A stretch of DNA of 64,000 nucleotides, taken from positions 1 through 64,000 of IMG/VR virus record IMGVR_UViG_3300046455_000489, one strand, 5' to 3'. The notes under the pieces were generated by a model that worked only from the letters and a program-made list of their open reading frames with translations, was not told where the DNA came from and did no database searches. This stretch comes from a virus. Position numbers and translations under genes: made by a program. Positions 37,904 to 47,340 of the stretch are shown here, in pieces (positions within the stretch are counted from its first letter, which is position 1; every line of letters begins with the position of its first letter).

Positions 37904-39380
37904 GCTGGCACCGCCCTACGAATACACGCTCGGGCCGGAGGCGTGCGAGCTCGCCAAGCGGGCCGGCCTGGTCCCGGATCCCTGGCAGGCGGACGCGGTC
38001 AACCTGATGCTGGCATGCCGGGACGACGGCAAATGGGCGTGCTACGAATTCGGCGAAATCGTGGCCAGGCAGAACGGCAAGGGCTCGATCCTGGAGATCC
38101 GCGCTCTGGCTGGCCTTCTGCTGCTAGGCGAGCAGTTGATCATGTGGTCCGCTCACGAGTACAAGACCAGCATGGAGGCGTACCGGCGTTGCCGGACGCT
38201 TCTGCGGCGGCTCGGCAAGCAGGTCAATCCGAACAACGAGAACCTGTGGGACGTCGACGGCGTTCTCATCAAGTTCGTCAATACGAACGGCGAGGAAGGC
38301 TTCGAGCGCCTCGACACCGAGGCCCGCATCAAGTTCGTGGCTCGCAGCAAAGGTTCGGGCCGCGGGTTCTCCGGCGACCTCGTCATTATCGACGAGTCTT
38401 TCGCCTTTACGGCGGAGCAGCAGGACGCGCTGATGCCCGCGATGGCGGCCCGCCCGAACGCGCAGATCATCTACACGTCGTCGCCGCCTTTGAATGGCGA
38501 GTCCGGCGAGGTCATGTTCAATCTGAAGCGCCGGGCGGATGCGGGCGGCGACGACAGTCTGGGCTGGCGGGACTGGGGGATCGAGGGCGACCTCGACCAC
38601 CTCGACGACATCGACCTGGATGACCGCCGGTTGTGGGCAGCCTCGAACCCAGCGCTCGGGATGCGACTGACGGAGGAGACGATCCTTCGCGAACGCCGCT
38701 CGATGGGAAACGCTGGCTTCGCGCGGGAACGGCTGTGTATCTGGCCGAAGATCTCGCAGGGCAACACGGTCATCGACACGGCGGCCTGGGCGCGGCTGGC
38801 GGATCCGGGCTCGCAGCGCGACCGAGAAGCAGGCGTGGCGGTCGGCGTCGACATCAGTCCCCTGCGGGACTACGCGGCGGTGTGCGTGTACGGGCTGCGC
38901 GAGGACGGTCTGGGGCATACGCAGGTCGCGGACTACCGGCCGGGCACGAAGTGGCTGGTACCGCGGCTGGTCGAGCTGCGGGAGGCGCTCGGTCCGGTGT
39001 CGGTGGCGATGGGGCGGGGCACGTTCGCGTTCCTGGACACCGACCTGGACAAGGCTGGATTCCAGCGGCCGGACGATCTGGAGGTTCCGGAGTCTGGCGA
39101 TCTGGCGGTGACGAACGCGGTCGATATGGCTGCCGCGGCTGGCCAGCTGCTGGAGGCGGTGCGCGAGGAGTCGTTCCGTGTCGTTCCGAACCGGCATCTG
39201 GATGTGGCGGTCGCGTCGGCGAAGACGCGGCAGACCGGCGACACGATCGCGTGGACGGTGAAGGGCGTTGAGGGCGACATCAGCCTGCTTGTGGCGATGA
39301 CGCTGGCCCGCTGGTCCTACGTGACCCGGTCGCATCTGCTTGAGGGCAGCCAGTACGACGTTCTGCAGTCGATCTGTTAG
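37875..39380 (+). CDS. terL: Terminase large subunit
   Basis: About 501 residues (start MTGARKPRVELAPP). ATPase: YEFGEIVARQNGKGS as Walker A (RQNGKGS type), LVIIDESFAF as Walker B, then TSSPP coupling motif. Nuclease domain begins with VGVDISPLRDYAA and keeps further acidic residues. The product cuts concatemers and pumps DNA into the prohead. The 29-base overlap with terS suggests coupling. Confidence 0.92.
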   Translation: MTGARKPRVELAPPYEYTLGPEACELAKRAGLVPDPWQADAVNLMLACRDDGKWACYEFGEIVARQNGKGSILEIRALAGLLLLGEQLIMWSAHEYKTSMEAYRRCRTLLRRLGKQVNPNNENLWDVDGVLIKFVNTNGEEGFERLDTEARIKFVARSKGSGRGFSGDLVIIDESFAFTAEQQDALMPAMAARPNAQIIYTSSPPLNGESGEVMFNLKRRADAGGDDSLGWRDWGIEGDLDHLDDIDLDDRRLWAASNPALGMRLTEETILRERRSMGNAGFARERLCIWPKISQGNTVIDTAAWARLADPGSQRDREAGVAVGVDISPLRDYAAVCVYGLREDGLGHTQVADYRPGTKWLVPRLVELREALGPVSVAMGRGTFAFLDTDLDKAGFQRPDDLEVPESGDLAVTNAVDMAAAAGQLLEAVREESFRVVPNRHLDVAVASAKTRQTGDTIAWTVKGVEGDISLLVAMTLARWSYVTRSHLLEGSQYDVLQSIC

Positions 39381-39388
39381 GGGGCGTG

Positions 39389-40816
39389 ATGGCGTTCGGA
39401 CGGTGGTTCCGTCGCGCTCCGCATAGGGCTGCAGCGGATGACGCCGGGCCAGTTCTGGTCGGCGATATCTGGATGGATGGGCGGGGTCACACGGCGAGTA
39501 GTTGGCGGGCGACCGCGCGCGCGACGTGGGGCCGACGGCTCGGCCTCGTGGCGCGCGGATTCCGTCAGACCGGTGCGTGGCTCGTCGGGGTCGAGACTCG
39601 GTCGGGAGTGGAGAAGCGCTCGATCGACTCGGTGCCGTGGGGGCACGGCGGTGGCGTCACTGGCGGATCTGTCAGTGTCGACCGCGTGCTGCGACTGGCT
39701 CCTGTGTACGCGGCTGGACGGCTCCTGGCGTCCAACATTGCGGCGGCCCCGCTGCGGCAGTTCCGGGACTCGGGCGGCACGGTCCAGCCGTTGCCGCTGT
39801 CCAGCCTCTTCGCGAATCCGTCAGTGCAGGGCAACTTCAACGACTGGATCTGGCGAGCGGTCCTGTCGATGGTGTACCGGGGCAATGCCGTCGGCTACGT
39901 CACCGCGAGGGACTACTACGGCTACCCGACAATGATCGAGTGGCTGCCCCTGGACTGGGTTCAGGTCATCGACTCGATGCCGTCCGGGCCCGGCTCGTTC
40001 GTCAACCCGATCTGGTACATCCGCGGCAACCAGGTCGACGCCACGGACATCGTGCACATCCCGTGGTTCCCGCTGCCGGGCAGGGTGCTCGGGCTCAGCC
40101 CGATCGGTGCGTTCGCCTCGATGGCGACGACGAACCTGGCCGCGCAGGAGTACATGGAGGCGTGGCATGCCACCGGGGGTGTTCCGCCCGGCACCTTCAA
40201 GAACGTTACGCAGACGGTGGACCAGGCGGATGCTGCGGTCATCAAGGCGCGGCTGATGGATGCGATCCGCACCCGCCAGCCGATCGTGTACGGCAAGGAC
40301 TGGGACTACAGCCCGATCACCGTGCCCGCCTACGAGGCGCAGTTCATTGCGACACTGAAGCTCGGTGCGACGCAACTGGCGGCGATCTACGGGGTTCCGC
40401 CCGAACTGATCGGCGGCGAGACCGGCGGGTCGATGTCCTACAGCAGCCCGGAGCAGCGAGAGATCGAACTGATCCAGCTGACGCTGCTGCCGTGGATGAG
40501 CAAGCTGGAGTCGCACCTGTCGATGCTGACCCCCCGCGGGCAGTGCGTGCAGTTCGACGCGGACAAGCTGATCCGACTGGACCCGCTGACCCGCTGGACG
40601 ATCTACGAGAAGCAGCGGCTCATCGGTGGCGCGAACATCGACGAGATTCGCAACAGGGAGAGCATGCCGCCACTGCCGGACAGCCAGGGGCAGGACTACA
40701 CGCCGCTGCCCATCGCGGCCGGCGTGAACATCACCCCGCCGGCGATCCGCGGCCACAGCGATCAGGACCTGGACCGGCTGAGGCTGGTCCGCAGGGAAGG
40801 CAGCGGAAATGGCTGA
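39389..40816 (+). CDS. Portal protein (HK97 family)
   Basis: 475 residues. RLAPVYAAGRLLASNIAAAPLRQF, NPSVQGNFNDWIWRAVLSMVYRGNAVGYV, DIVHIPWFPLPGRVLGLSPIGAF and LGATQLAAIYGVPPELIGG...YSSPEQREIELIQLTLLPWMSKLE are typical portal segments. Forms the ring at the head vertex. Overlaps the protease gene. Confidence 0.92.
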   Translation: MAFGRWFRRAPHRAAADDAGPVLVGDIWMDGRGHTASSWRATARATWGRRLGLVARGFRQTGAWLVGVETRSGVEKRSIDSVPWGHGGGVTGGSVSVDRVLRLAPVYAAGRLLASNIAAAPLRQFRDSGGTVQPLPLSSLFANPSVQGNFNDWIWRAVLSMVYRGNAVGYVTARDYYGYPTMIEWLPLDWVQVIDSMPSGPGSFVNPIWYIRGNQVDATDIVHIPWFPLPGRVLGLSPIGAFASMATTNLAAQEYMEAWHATGGVPPGTFKNVTQTVDQADAAVIKARLMDAIRTRQPIVYGKDWDYSPITVPAYEAQFIATLKLGATQLAAIYGVPPELIGGETGGSMSYSSPEQREIELIQLTLLPWMSKLESHLSMLTPRGQCVQFDADKLIRLDPLTRWTIYEKQRLIGGANIDEIRNRESMPPLPDSQGQDYTPLPIAAGVNITPPAIRGHSDQDLDRLRLVRREGSGNG

Positions 40817-41528
40817 CCAGCGCACCAACCCACCAAGCGCCGTTGGAGGCACCGTGGAGATCGAACGCCGGTACACCTCCGGCGACACAGGCAAGGCCGA
40901 ACTGCGCGCCGACGGCGAGAAGCGCCGCATCGGCGGCTACGCGGCCGTGTTCAACCGGCAGTCCCGCAACCTGGGCGGCTTCATCGAGGTCGTTGACCCG
41001 GTGGCCTTCAACCAGGCCCGCGGCGACGGCTGGCCGGACGTCATCGCCCGCTACAACCACGACGACAACCAGCTCCTGGGCACGACTGCGGCTGGGACAC
41101 TTCGGATGGGCCTGGACAGCTACGGCCTCACCTACGAGGTGGACCCGCCCACGTCGATGGCGCACGTGACGGAGCTGGTGCAGCGCGGCGACGTCCGCAA
41201 GAGCTCGTTCGCGTTCCGCACAGTGAGCGACGACTGGGCCACCACCGATCAGGGCTATCCACTGCGCCGCCTGACGGGCGTCCAGCTCGTCGACGTCGCA
41301 CCGGTGAACGTGCCCGCCTATCCGGACAGCACGGCGGGACTTCGCTCGCTGGCGAACCGGTTCGAGGCGGACTTCGAGGAGGTCCGCTCGATGGCGCGGG
41401 AGGACGAGCTGCGGAAGTTCTTCGTCCGCACCGACGGGCCGCAGCCCAAGAAGCCTGCCCGCAGGGGCATGTTCGGCCCGGCCGCTGCTGCGGCGCTTCT
41501 GGCCCGCAGGGAAGACCCCTACGTCTGA
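40809..41528 (+). CDS. HK97-type prohead protease
   Basis: 239 residues. RIGGYAAVFNRQS, RYNHDDNQLLG with the catalytic histidine, and RKSSFAFR with the serine identify peptidase S78. It would remove the delta domain of the capsid protein, whose gene follows. Confidence 0.9.
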   Translation: MADQRTNPPSAVGGTVEIERRYTSGDTGKAELRADGEKRRIGGYAAVFNRQSRNLGGFIEVVDPVAFNQARGDGWPDVIARYNHDDNQLLGTTAAGTLRMGLDSYGLTYEVDPPTSMAHVTELVQRGDVRKSSFAFRTVSDDWATTDQGYPLRRLTGVQLVDVAPVNVPAYPDSTAGLRSLANRFEADFEEVRSMAREDELRKFFVRTDGPQPKKPARRGMFGPAAAAALLARREDPYV

Positions 41529-41553
41529 GGCTGAGGCCTCCTGCAAGACAAGA

Positions 41554-41570
41554 CCCCCGTCATGCGGGGG
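41554..41570. terminator. Hairpin between protease and capsid genes
   Basis: CCCCCG and CGGGGG with a 5-nt loop, in a 275-base gap (41529-41803) that has no convincing gene. It could attenuate upstream transcription or protect a separate capsid transcript. Confidence 0.55.
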
Positions 41571-41803
41571 CGGTACGCCGTCCTTGGACCGCGTAGCCGT
41601 ACTGCCACGGCGTCGACTTGGGCTCTCCCGGTCGGTGTCCGCTCTGGGTGCGGTGAAGCACACAACGGGCCAGCGTGCGACACGAGGAAGTGATCAGCGG
41701 ACCGCCGGTTGCGCAAAGGCGCCGGCCACCGGCACCCCACGGGGTGTGGGACCGCGTGGGCTCCGCGTTCGAGATCGATTTCGAGCGGACGAGGAGTCCA
41801 TCC

Positions 41804-43075
41804 ATGTCGGACATGGTTCAGAGGCTGCGCGAGCGGCGTGCCAACGTGTGGGAGCAGATGAAGGGGCTCGCCGACAAGGCGGCCGACGAGAACCGTGCCT
41901 TCGAGCCCAGCGAGCAGGGCTCGTGGGACGCGATGAACGACGAGCTGGACAAGCTCGACGAGCGCATCAAGTCGGCGCTGGACACGGAGGCCCGCGCCAA
42001 GGAGGCCGACGACGCTTTCGAGCGGCTGCACGGCCAGGGCGGTCAGGGCGGTCAGCGCGGGGGTGCTGCGGCCGGCGGGCAGGCGGCCACTCGGGGAGAG
42101 CAGCAGGGTGGCGGGGACCGTGGCGAGGAGCTGCGCTCCTTCCTGCGTGGTGAGCGCGGCCGGTTCTACGACGTCAACCCGAACGGCCCGGTCGACTACC
42201 GGTCGCTGACGAAGGGTTCGGCGACGGCGGGCGGTAACACGGTCCCGACGTCGTTCTACGACCGGCTGATCGCGCATCTCATCGAGGTGTCCGCGATCAT
42301 GCAGGCCGGGGCGACGGTCCTGAACACCAACTCGGGCGAGGTTATCCAGGTCCCGAAGACGACCGCGCACTCCAGCGCGTCCATCGTCACCGAGGGCAAC
42401 ACGATCGGTGCGTCGGACCCGGCGTTCGGTCAGATCCCGCTGGGCGCCTACAAGTACGGCACCATGATCCAGGTGTCGCGCGAGCTCCTGGACGACACGG
42501 GTGTCGACCTGGAGGGCTACCTCGCCATGCAGGCGGGCCGCGCGCTGGGCAATGCCTTCGGCGCGCACGCCATGACCGGCACCGGCACCTCGCAGCCGCG
42601 CGGCGTCATCACCGACGCCACGCTCGGCGTGACGGGCGGCACGGGCGTCACGGGCGCGTTCTCCGGGGACAACCTGATCGACCTGTTCTTCAGCGTGATC
42701 GCCCCTTACCGGGCGTCCGCATCCTGCAAGTGGATCATGAAGGACTCGACGGTCGCCAACGCCCGCAAGCTCAAGGACACGACCGGTCAGTACATCTGGC
42801 AGCCGGGTCTGCAGGCCGGATCCCCGGACATGATCCTCGGCAAGCCGGTTCTCACCGACCCGAACGTGCCCGCGACCGCCCTGTCGGCGAAGTCCCTCGT
42901 CTTCGGCGACTTCAGCCAGTTCTTCGTCCGCTTCGCCGGCGGCGTCCGCTTCGAGCGGTCCGATGACTACGCGTTCAACACGGACCTGGTGACTTTCCGG
43001 GCCCTGCTCCGCGCGGACTGCTCCCTCGTCGACCTCACCGGGGCGGTCAAGTTCTTCCAGGGGAATGCCGCCTGA
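41804..43075 (+). CDS. Major capsid protein (HK97 fold)
   Basis: 423 residues, ATG after GAGGAG. Residues 1-105 are a charged coiled coil (the scaffolding delta domain), followed by a glycine-rich linker; from about 130 the mature HK97 fold (VPTSFYDRLIAHLIEVSAIMQAGATVL..., IPLGAYKYGTMIQVSRELLDDTG, NAFGAHAMTGTGTSQPRGV, FGDFSQFFVRFAGGVRFERSDDYAFNTDLVTFRALLRAD). The protease next door would trim it. Confidence 0.95.
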   Translation: MSDMVQRLRERRANVWEQMKGLADKAADENRAFEPSEQGSWDAMNDELDKLDERIKSALDTEARAKEADDAFERLHGQGGQGGQRGGAAAGGQAATRGEQQGGGDRGEELRSFLRGERGRFYDVNPNGPVDYRSLTKGSATAGGNTVPTSFYDRLIAHLIEVSAIMQAGATVLNTNSGEVIQVPKTTAHSSASIVTEGNTIGASDPAFGQIPLGAYKYGTMIQVSRELLDDTGVDLEGYLAMQAGRALGNAFGAHAMTGTGTSQPRGVITDATLGVTGGTGVTGAFSGDNLIDLFFSVIAPYRASASCKWIMKDSTVANARKLKDTTGQYIWQPGLQAGSPDMILGKPVLTDPNVPATALSAKSLVFGDFSQFFVRFAGGVRFERSDDYAFNTDLVTFRALLRADCSLVDLTGAVKFFQGNAA

Positions 43076-43088
43076 CCTGCAAGTTTCC

Positions 43089-43123
43089 GACGCGGGGGCG
43101 GACTTCGTGCCCGCCCCCGCGTC
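43089..43123. terminator. Strong terminator after capsid gene
   Basis: Perfect 13-bp GC stem (43089-43101 with 43111-43123) and 9-nt loop 13 bases after the capsid stop. It would let capsid mRNA exceed downstream mRNAs. Confidence 0.88.
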
Positions 43124-43147
43124 ACCCCTCACCATCAGGAGAACCTC

Positions 43148-43366
43148 ATGGCCAAGGGCCAGCAGAGCCTCGGAAGCGACCTGGCGTGGGCGACTCGCTC
43201 CGCGCTCACGGATCTGACCAGTGCTGTGGGTACGCCCGCGGGCGGCACGGTCGACGTGACGGGTACGCCCACCCAGACCACGGTCAACAACAACTTCGCG
43301 ACGCTCGTGTCGCGCCTCAACGCCCTGACGGCCGCCCTGCGCGACGCCGGAATCATCGCCAGCTGA
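43148..43366 (+). CDS. Head fibre or decoration-like protein (72 aa)
   Basis: Follows the capsid gene at once. VNNNFATLVSRLNALTAALRDAGIIAS resembles the end of small head-spike proteins that bind the capsid. Confidence is moderate because the protein is short. Confidence 0.6.
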   Translation: MAKGQQSLGSDLAWATRSALTDLTSAVGTPAGGTVDVTGTPTQTTVNNNFATLVSRLNALTAALRDAGIIAS

Positions 43367-43379
43367 GGAGGGAAGATCC

Positions 43380-43688
43380 ATGCGTGTTCGCATGAAGATG
43401 GAAGTGTCGGGGGCTCGGAACGGCGTGGCATGGCCGAAGCGCGGGGAGACCTTCGACGTCTCGGACTCCGAGGGTGCCGATCTGTGCGCCTCCGGGCTCG
43501 CCGAGCCGGTCGCGGATTCCGACGGCGACGTCGAGAAGGCCGTACCCGCCGAGGACGCCGAAGAGCGGGCCTTGACGACGGAGAACTCCGCCGCCGTGAC
43601 CCCCGGCGCCTCGGAGGAGAAGCCGTCCGCCTCCGCGAAGAAGACCGCCGCGAAGCGCGCCCCGGCCAAGCCCGCGGAGGGCAAGTAG
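43380..43688 (+). CDS. Hypothetical structural-region protein (102 aa)
   Basis: A beta-rich N-terminal domain of about 40 residues (MRVRMKMEVSGARNGVAWPKRGETF) and an acidic then lysine/alanine-rich tail (ASAKKTAAKRAPAKPAEGK). Similar head-region proteins occur in HK97-type actinophages. Unknown. Confidence 0.6.
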   Translation: MRVRMKMEVSGARNGVAWPKRGETFDVSDSEGADLCASGLAEPVADSDGDVEKAVPAEDAEERALTTENSAAVTPGASEEKPSASAKKTAAKRAPAKPAEGK

Positions 43689-43690
43689 CC

Positions 43691-43798
43691 GTGGAAGAGC
43701 ACGTGTTCATCGTGACGTTGGAAGCCTCTGGCGAGGTCACTCGCGCGCAGCCTGCCGATGACGCCGCTGAGCCGGATCCCGAGGAGGTCGAGCAGTGA
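43691..43798 (+). CDS. 35-residue protein
   Basis: GTG start two bases after the previous stop and GTGA overlap with the next gene. VEEHVFIVTLEASGEVTRAQPADDAAEPDPEEVEQ: strand then acidic tail. Plausible by its position in the operon. Confidence 0.5.
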   Translation: MEEHVFIVTLEASGEVTRAQPADDAAEPDPEEVEQ

Positions 43799-44202
43799 CC
43801 GCAGGACTCGCCCCCAGCCTCGTCTCCGGCTGGCTCAATACGCAGCGCACCACCGGCAACGGCGGCGCCGCATACAGCGCGGTCGTCGGCACGTTCGTGC
43901 AGCTGCACACTGGCGACCCGGGTGCGGCCGGCACCTCCAATGTCAGCGTCGGCTCCACCACGCGGAACTCGTTCGTGTTCTCCAGCTCGTCGTCGGGGTC
44001 GGCGCTGTCGCTGGGCACTCCGCCATCGGCGTGGACGAACGGCGGCACGTCGGAGACGCTCACCCACATCTCCGTGTGGACAGCGTCGACGTCCGGGACC
44101 TTCCTGTTCTCCGTGGCGCTGACAGTCAGCAAAGCTTGGGCCTCGGCAGACACGTTCACTTTGCAGTCTTTGTCTGCAAGCCTGTCGCCGCAAGCCGCTT
44201 GA
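43795..44202 (+). CDS. Tail-fibre-like or head-decoration structural protein (135 aa)
   Basis: LAPSLVSGWLNTQRTTGNGG, FVQLHTGDPGAAGTSN and SETLTHISVWTASTSGTFLFSVALTVSKAWASADTFTLQSLSASLSP match a small beta protein found in many actinophages after the capsid gene, often called tail fibre. The location suggests a virion surface role. Confidence 0.7.
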   Translation: MTAGLAPSLVSGWLNTQRTTGNGGAAYSAVVGTFVQLHTGDPGAAGTSNVSVGSTTRNSFVFSSSSSGSALSLGTPPSAWTNGGTSETLTHISVWTASTSGTFLFSVALTVSKAWASADTFTLQSLSASLSPQAA

Positions 44203-44217
44203 TTTAGACTTAGAGGT

Positions 44218-45318
44218 ATGGCGGAAGAGCGACGGCAACGAGGAACTCCATTCAGTGCAGAGCAAGTTGCGGACATGGTCCGCCGGTACGAGGCGGGCGA
44301 GACGAATCGCGCGATCGGCAAGGTGTACGCATGCGGCAAAGACCGCGTGGCGAAAGTCATCAAAGCTGAGGGCGTATACCAAGGCCGGGCCCGCTTTCGC
44401 GCTCTGAATGAAACGCAGAAGCAAGAGGCTCTGCAGCGGTATGAGGCTGGCGAGTCGGCCCGTTCGATCAGTCTCTCGATGGGCTGCAAGAGCGCGAAGC
44501 CCGTGGAGGCACTGCTCAAGGCTGAAGGCGTGTACCGCCCTAGGCTCTTCGAGGGCTTCACTTCCGGGGAAGAAGACGACCTCGTCACACGATACGAAGC
44601 TCGTGAGTCAGTCGAGAGCTTGGCCCGAAGTTACGACTGTGGGCGTGGGCCGGTGGTGACCATCCTCAGACGCCGCGGCGTCTACAAGGCTCAGCGCTAC
44701 CAAGGATTCACCCCAGAAGAGAGGGACCGTATCGTTGCGGGCTATCGCGACGGCGTAACCCCCGCAGCTCTCGCCCGTGAGTTTAAATGTGCTCACGAAA
44801 CGATTGATCGAATGCTTCAGCGGCTGGGTGAGTGGAAGACCCCGACGGCGCTTGAGCGGGTCGGGTCGCGCTTCACGATGGATCAGAAGCGCGAGATGGT
44901 CGCCCTCTACGAGGCTGGGGATAGCATCTATAAGATCGGTAAGAGCTTCGGTGCGATCCCCCAGTCGATCTGGAGCATCCTTCGGGCCGCCGACGTTCAG
45001 TTCCGTGACAAAGCGTGGCGCGGTGGCCGAGTTGGGGCGTCGGGTGGATACATCGCGGTAGCGGCTGACCCCGATGATCCGATCGCGTCATCCATGGCCA
45101 CCGTCACGGGCTACGTACTTGAACACAGGCTCGTGATGGCGAAGTCGCTCGGACGACCCCTGACCCGCCACGAGACGGTGCATCACATCAACGGTGACAA
45201 GCGGGATAACCGCCTGGAGAACCTCCAGCTTCGTAACGGCAATCACGGCAAGGGCGTTCGGCTCGCCTGCTTGGACTGCGGATCGCACAACGTGGCTGCC
45301 GCTCCTCTGACTCCGTAG
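44218..45318 (+). CDS. HNH endonuclease with five tandem HTH repeats
   Basis: 366 residues. Five repeats of about 50 residues (starting near 11, 62, 113, 163 and 219) each read F-acidic-basic 'RYEAGES...SLARSYDCG...LRRRGVY', an HTH with a following basic arm. The C-terminal HNH has EHRLVMAKSLGRPL, H322 H323 and N325 (VHHINGDKRDNRLENL), plus C351 and C354. This is the architecture of a free-standing homing endonuclease, with an unusually long DNA-reading array. Composition and codon use (AAA, CGT, GGC mix) differ from neighbours, and it interrupts the head/connector genes. Confidence 0.9.
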   Translation: MAEERRQRGTPFSAEQVADMVRRYEAGETNRAIGKVYACGKDRVAKVIKAEGVYQGRARFRALNETQKQEALQRYEAGESARSISLSMGCKSAKPVEALLKAEGVYRPRLFEGFTSGEEDDLVTRYEARESVESLARSYDCGRGPVVTILRRRGVYKAQRYQGFTPEERDRIVAGYRDGVTPAALAREFKCAHETIDRMLQRLGEWKTPTALERVGSRFTMDQKREMVALYEAGDSIYKIGKSFGAIPQSIWSILRAADVQFRDKAWRGGRVGASGGYIAVAADPDDPIASSMATVTGYVLEHRLVMAKSLGRPLTRHETVHHINGDKRDNRLENLQLRNGNHGKGVRLACLDCGSHNVAAAPLTP

Positions 45319-45343
45319 ACGCGGCCCTGGCAGGGAGGCCGTC

Positions 45344-46540
45344 ATGACGACCTTCACCGACGACTTCAACCGGTCCAACGGCGCCCCTGGAGCCAACTGG
45401 GTTGACGCGACCGGCCTCTGGGCCATCGTCTCCAATCAGCTCTCGTCGGGGACCGTGGGCGGCACGATCGTCATCCGTGCCGCCACCACGATGGCCACGA
45501 ACGACAACTCGGCGCAGGTCACGATCGCCGCCACCGCAGCCGTCAGCCACGGCATCTGGTGCCGCGGCAATACGGGCTTCACGCAGGGCTATCTCTGGCG
45601 CAACGACGGCAGTAGCTGGACGTTGTTCTCGGTCGTCGGCGGGTCGTTCACCTCGATCGGCTCCTTCGCGGCAGCAGCCGTCGCGGGCGACGTCGTGAAA
45701 GTCCAGGCAGTCGGCTCTACGATCAAGGGTTTCGTCAACGGAGTCGCCCGCGTCACCGTCACCGACACCGCCGTGACTACCGGCACCAGCGTCGGACTCA
45801 GGGCCGAATCCACCAACTCGCTCCGTTTTGACGACTTCACCGCGGCGGACGTCACCTCCGGCGCCACAGGCGACGCCGCACTCGCGGGTACGGCCTCCCT
45901 GTCTGCCAGCGGCGTGCGGGCCACCAGCGGCGCCTCTTCGCTGGCCGCGACAGCAGGCCTGACGGCCTCGGGCCAGCGGGCTACGACGGGCGATGCCGCT
46001 CTGGCGGCCTCGGTCGGACTTACTGCGAGCGGCCAGCGGGCCACTACCGGCAACGCGGGACTGACCGCCACGGCGGGCCTGACAGCCGACGGTGTGCGCG
46101 CCGCAGCGGGAGCCGCGAGCCTGTCGGCCACCGCAGGCCTGACGGCAGACGGTGTTCGAGGTGCGTCCGGAGTGGCCGCCCTCGCCGTGTCGGCGTCGCT
46201 GTCAGCCGCCGGTGTGGTGGTCACCAGCGGTACGGGCGACGCGGCGATAACCGCAACCGCGACCCTCGCCGCAGCGGGCTCGGTCGCCCGCCGCCTCGAC
46301 GCATCACTCACCGGCACGGCCGCCCTGGTGGCCGCCGGAGCGATCGGGGCCGCATCCGGAGGCAGCCTGGCCGTCATTGCAGGCCTCCACGCCTCCGGGC
46401 AGGTCGCCGGCGCGATCGTCCGTGGCAGTGCGCGGCGAGCAGCAGGGGTCCAACCCGGCGCCCGTCGTGGAGAGCCGGTCGGACCCCAGACGCGGCGCGC
46501 AAAGCCGACCGTACCGACAGCGAGGGGAGGAGCCCAGTGA
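45344..46540 (+). CDS. Virion protein: lectin-like domain plus Ala-rich repeats
   Basis: 398 residues. Residues 1-170 form a jelly-roll, LamG-like domain (FTDDFNRSNGAPGANWVDATGLWAI..., GLRAESTNSLRFDDFTA). From about 175 to 330 come repeats of about 22 residues of the type TTGDAALAATAGLTASGQRA, probably a beta solenoid or stalk. C-terminus is basic. Likely a capsid-bound fibre or carbohydrate-binding surface protein. Confidence 0.75.
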   Translation: MTTFTDDFNRSNGAPGANWVDATGLWAIVSNQLSSGTVGGTIVIRAATTMATNDNSAQVTIAATAAVSHGIWCRGNTGFTQGYLWRNDGSSWTLFSVVGGSFTSIGSFAAAAVAGDVVKVQAVGSTIKGFVNGVARVTVTDTAVTTGTSVGLRAESTNSLRFDDFTAADVTSGATGDAALAGTASLSASGVRATSGASSLAATAGLTASGQRATTGDAALAASVGLTASGQRATTGNAGLTATAGLTADGVRAAAGAASLSATAGLTADGVRGASGVAALAVSASLSAAGVVVTSGTGDAAITATATLAAAGSVARRLDASLTGTAALVAAGAIGAASGGSLAVIAGLHASGQVAGAIVRGSARRAAGVQPGARRGEPVGPQTRRAKPTVPTARGGAQ

Positions 46541-47340
46541 TCGACCTCGGAGCCGTCTATCAAGTGGCCGTCGACGTTGCCGACGCTTCGGGAGCTCCCG
46601 CGGACCCGTCCTCTGCTGACCTCACGATCATCCTGCCGGACGGGACCACGGTCAGCCCCGGCGTCCCGGCACCGTCGACCACCGGGCAGGTCCGCGTCGA
46701 CTACGTGACCGTCCAGGCGGGCCGTCACGTGTGGCGGCTCGTCACCAGCGGGCCCACCACCGCGTTCGCGGATGTCTTCGATGTGCAGCCTGCGATGCCG
46801 GTCGGCATCGTGTCGCTGGCGGACGCGCGTGCCCAGCTGAACATGGGGGCGTCGGAGATCGCTGACGACGATGAGCTCCGCGGCTTCATCGCGGCGGCGA
46901 CGGGGGCGGTCGAGCGGGCGCTCGGCCGAGTCGTGGTGCGGCGCACGATTGTCGAGCGGCATCAGATCGGCCGGGCCAGCGAGGTTCTGCTTCGCGAGGT
47001 GCCGGTGCTGTCGCTGACGTCGGCGGCGACAGCGGACGGATCGACGACGTGGAACACGGCGAACCTGCGAGTCGACGGCGAGACGGGCCTATTGAAGGTC
47101 ACCTCCGGCGAACTGCTCGCGGGCGACGTGGACTTTACGTACCAGGCGGGCGAGGTCGTCATCCCGGATGACTACCGGCTCGCAGCCCTGATCATCATCG
47201 AACATCTGTGGGAGACGCAGCGCGGCACGATGGGTGTGCAGCTGGGCGGCGACAGTGAGGCGTACACGCCGGGCCGCGGCTTCGCGATCCCACGCCGGGC
47301 CCTTGAGCTCCTCGATCCGCCTTTGCCGGGGGTGGCGTAG
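46537..47340 (+). CDS. Head-tail connector (gp6/adaptor-like)
   Basis: 267 residues. The first 90 residues are beta-rich; from about 90, IVSLADARAQLNMGASEIADDDELRGFIAAATGAVERALGRVVVRRT is the helix bundle of HK97 gp6-type head-completion proteins; it ends with PDDYRLAALIIIEHLWETQRG and ALELLDP, also typical. Confidence 0.85.
   Translation: MIDLGAVYQVAVDVADASGAPADPSSADLTIILPDGTTVSPGVPAPSTTGQVRVDYVTVQAGRHVWRLVTSGPTTAFADVFDVQPAMPVGIVSLADARAQLNMGASEIADDDELRGFIAAATGAVERALGRVVVRRTIVERHQIGRASEVLLREVPVLSLTSAATADGSTTWNTANLRVDGETGLLKVTSGELLAGDVDFTYQAGEVVIPDDYRLAALIIIEHLWETQRGTMGVQLGGDSEAYTPGRGFAIPRRALELLDPPLPGVA

Noticed and set aside
41529-41803. Several ORFs in the protease-capsid gap
   Set aside because: They have antisense-type composition and no ribosome sites; the gap contains only a small hairpin and the capsid leader.
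44218-45318. Reading the 44218 gene as an IS transposase
   Set aside because: The repeated HTH units suggest this at first, but there is no DDE or serine catalytic domain and no terminal inverted repeats; the HNH motif explains it better.
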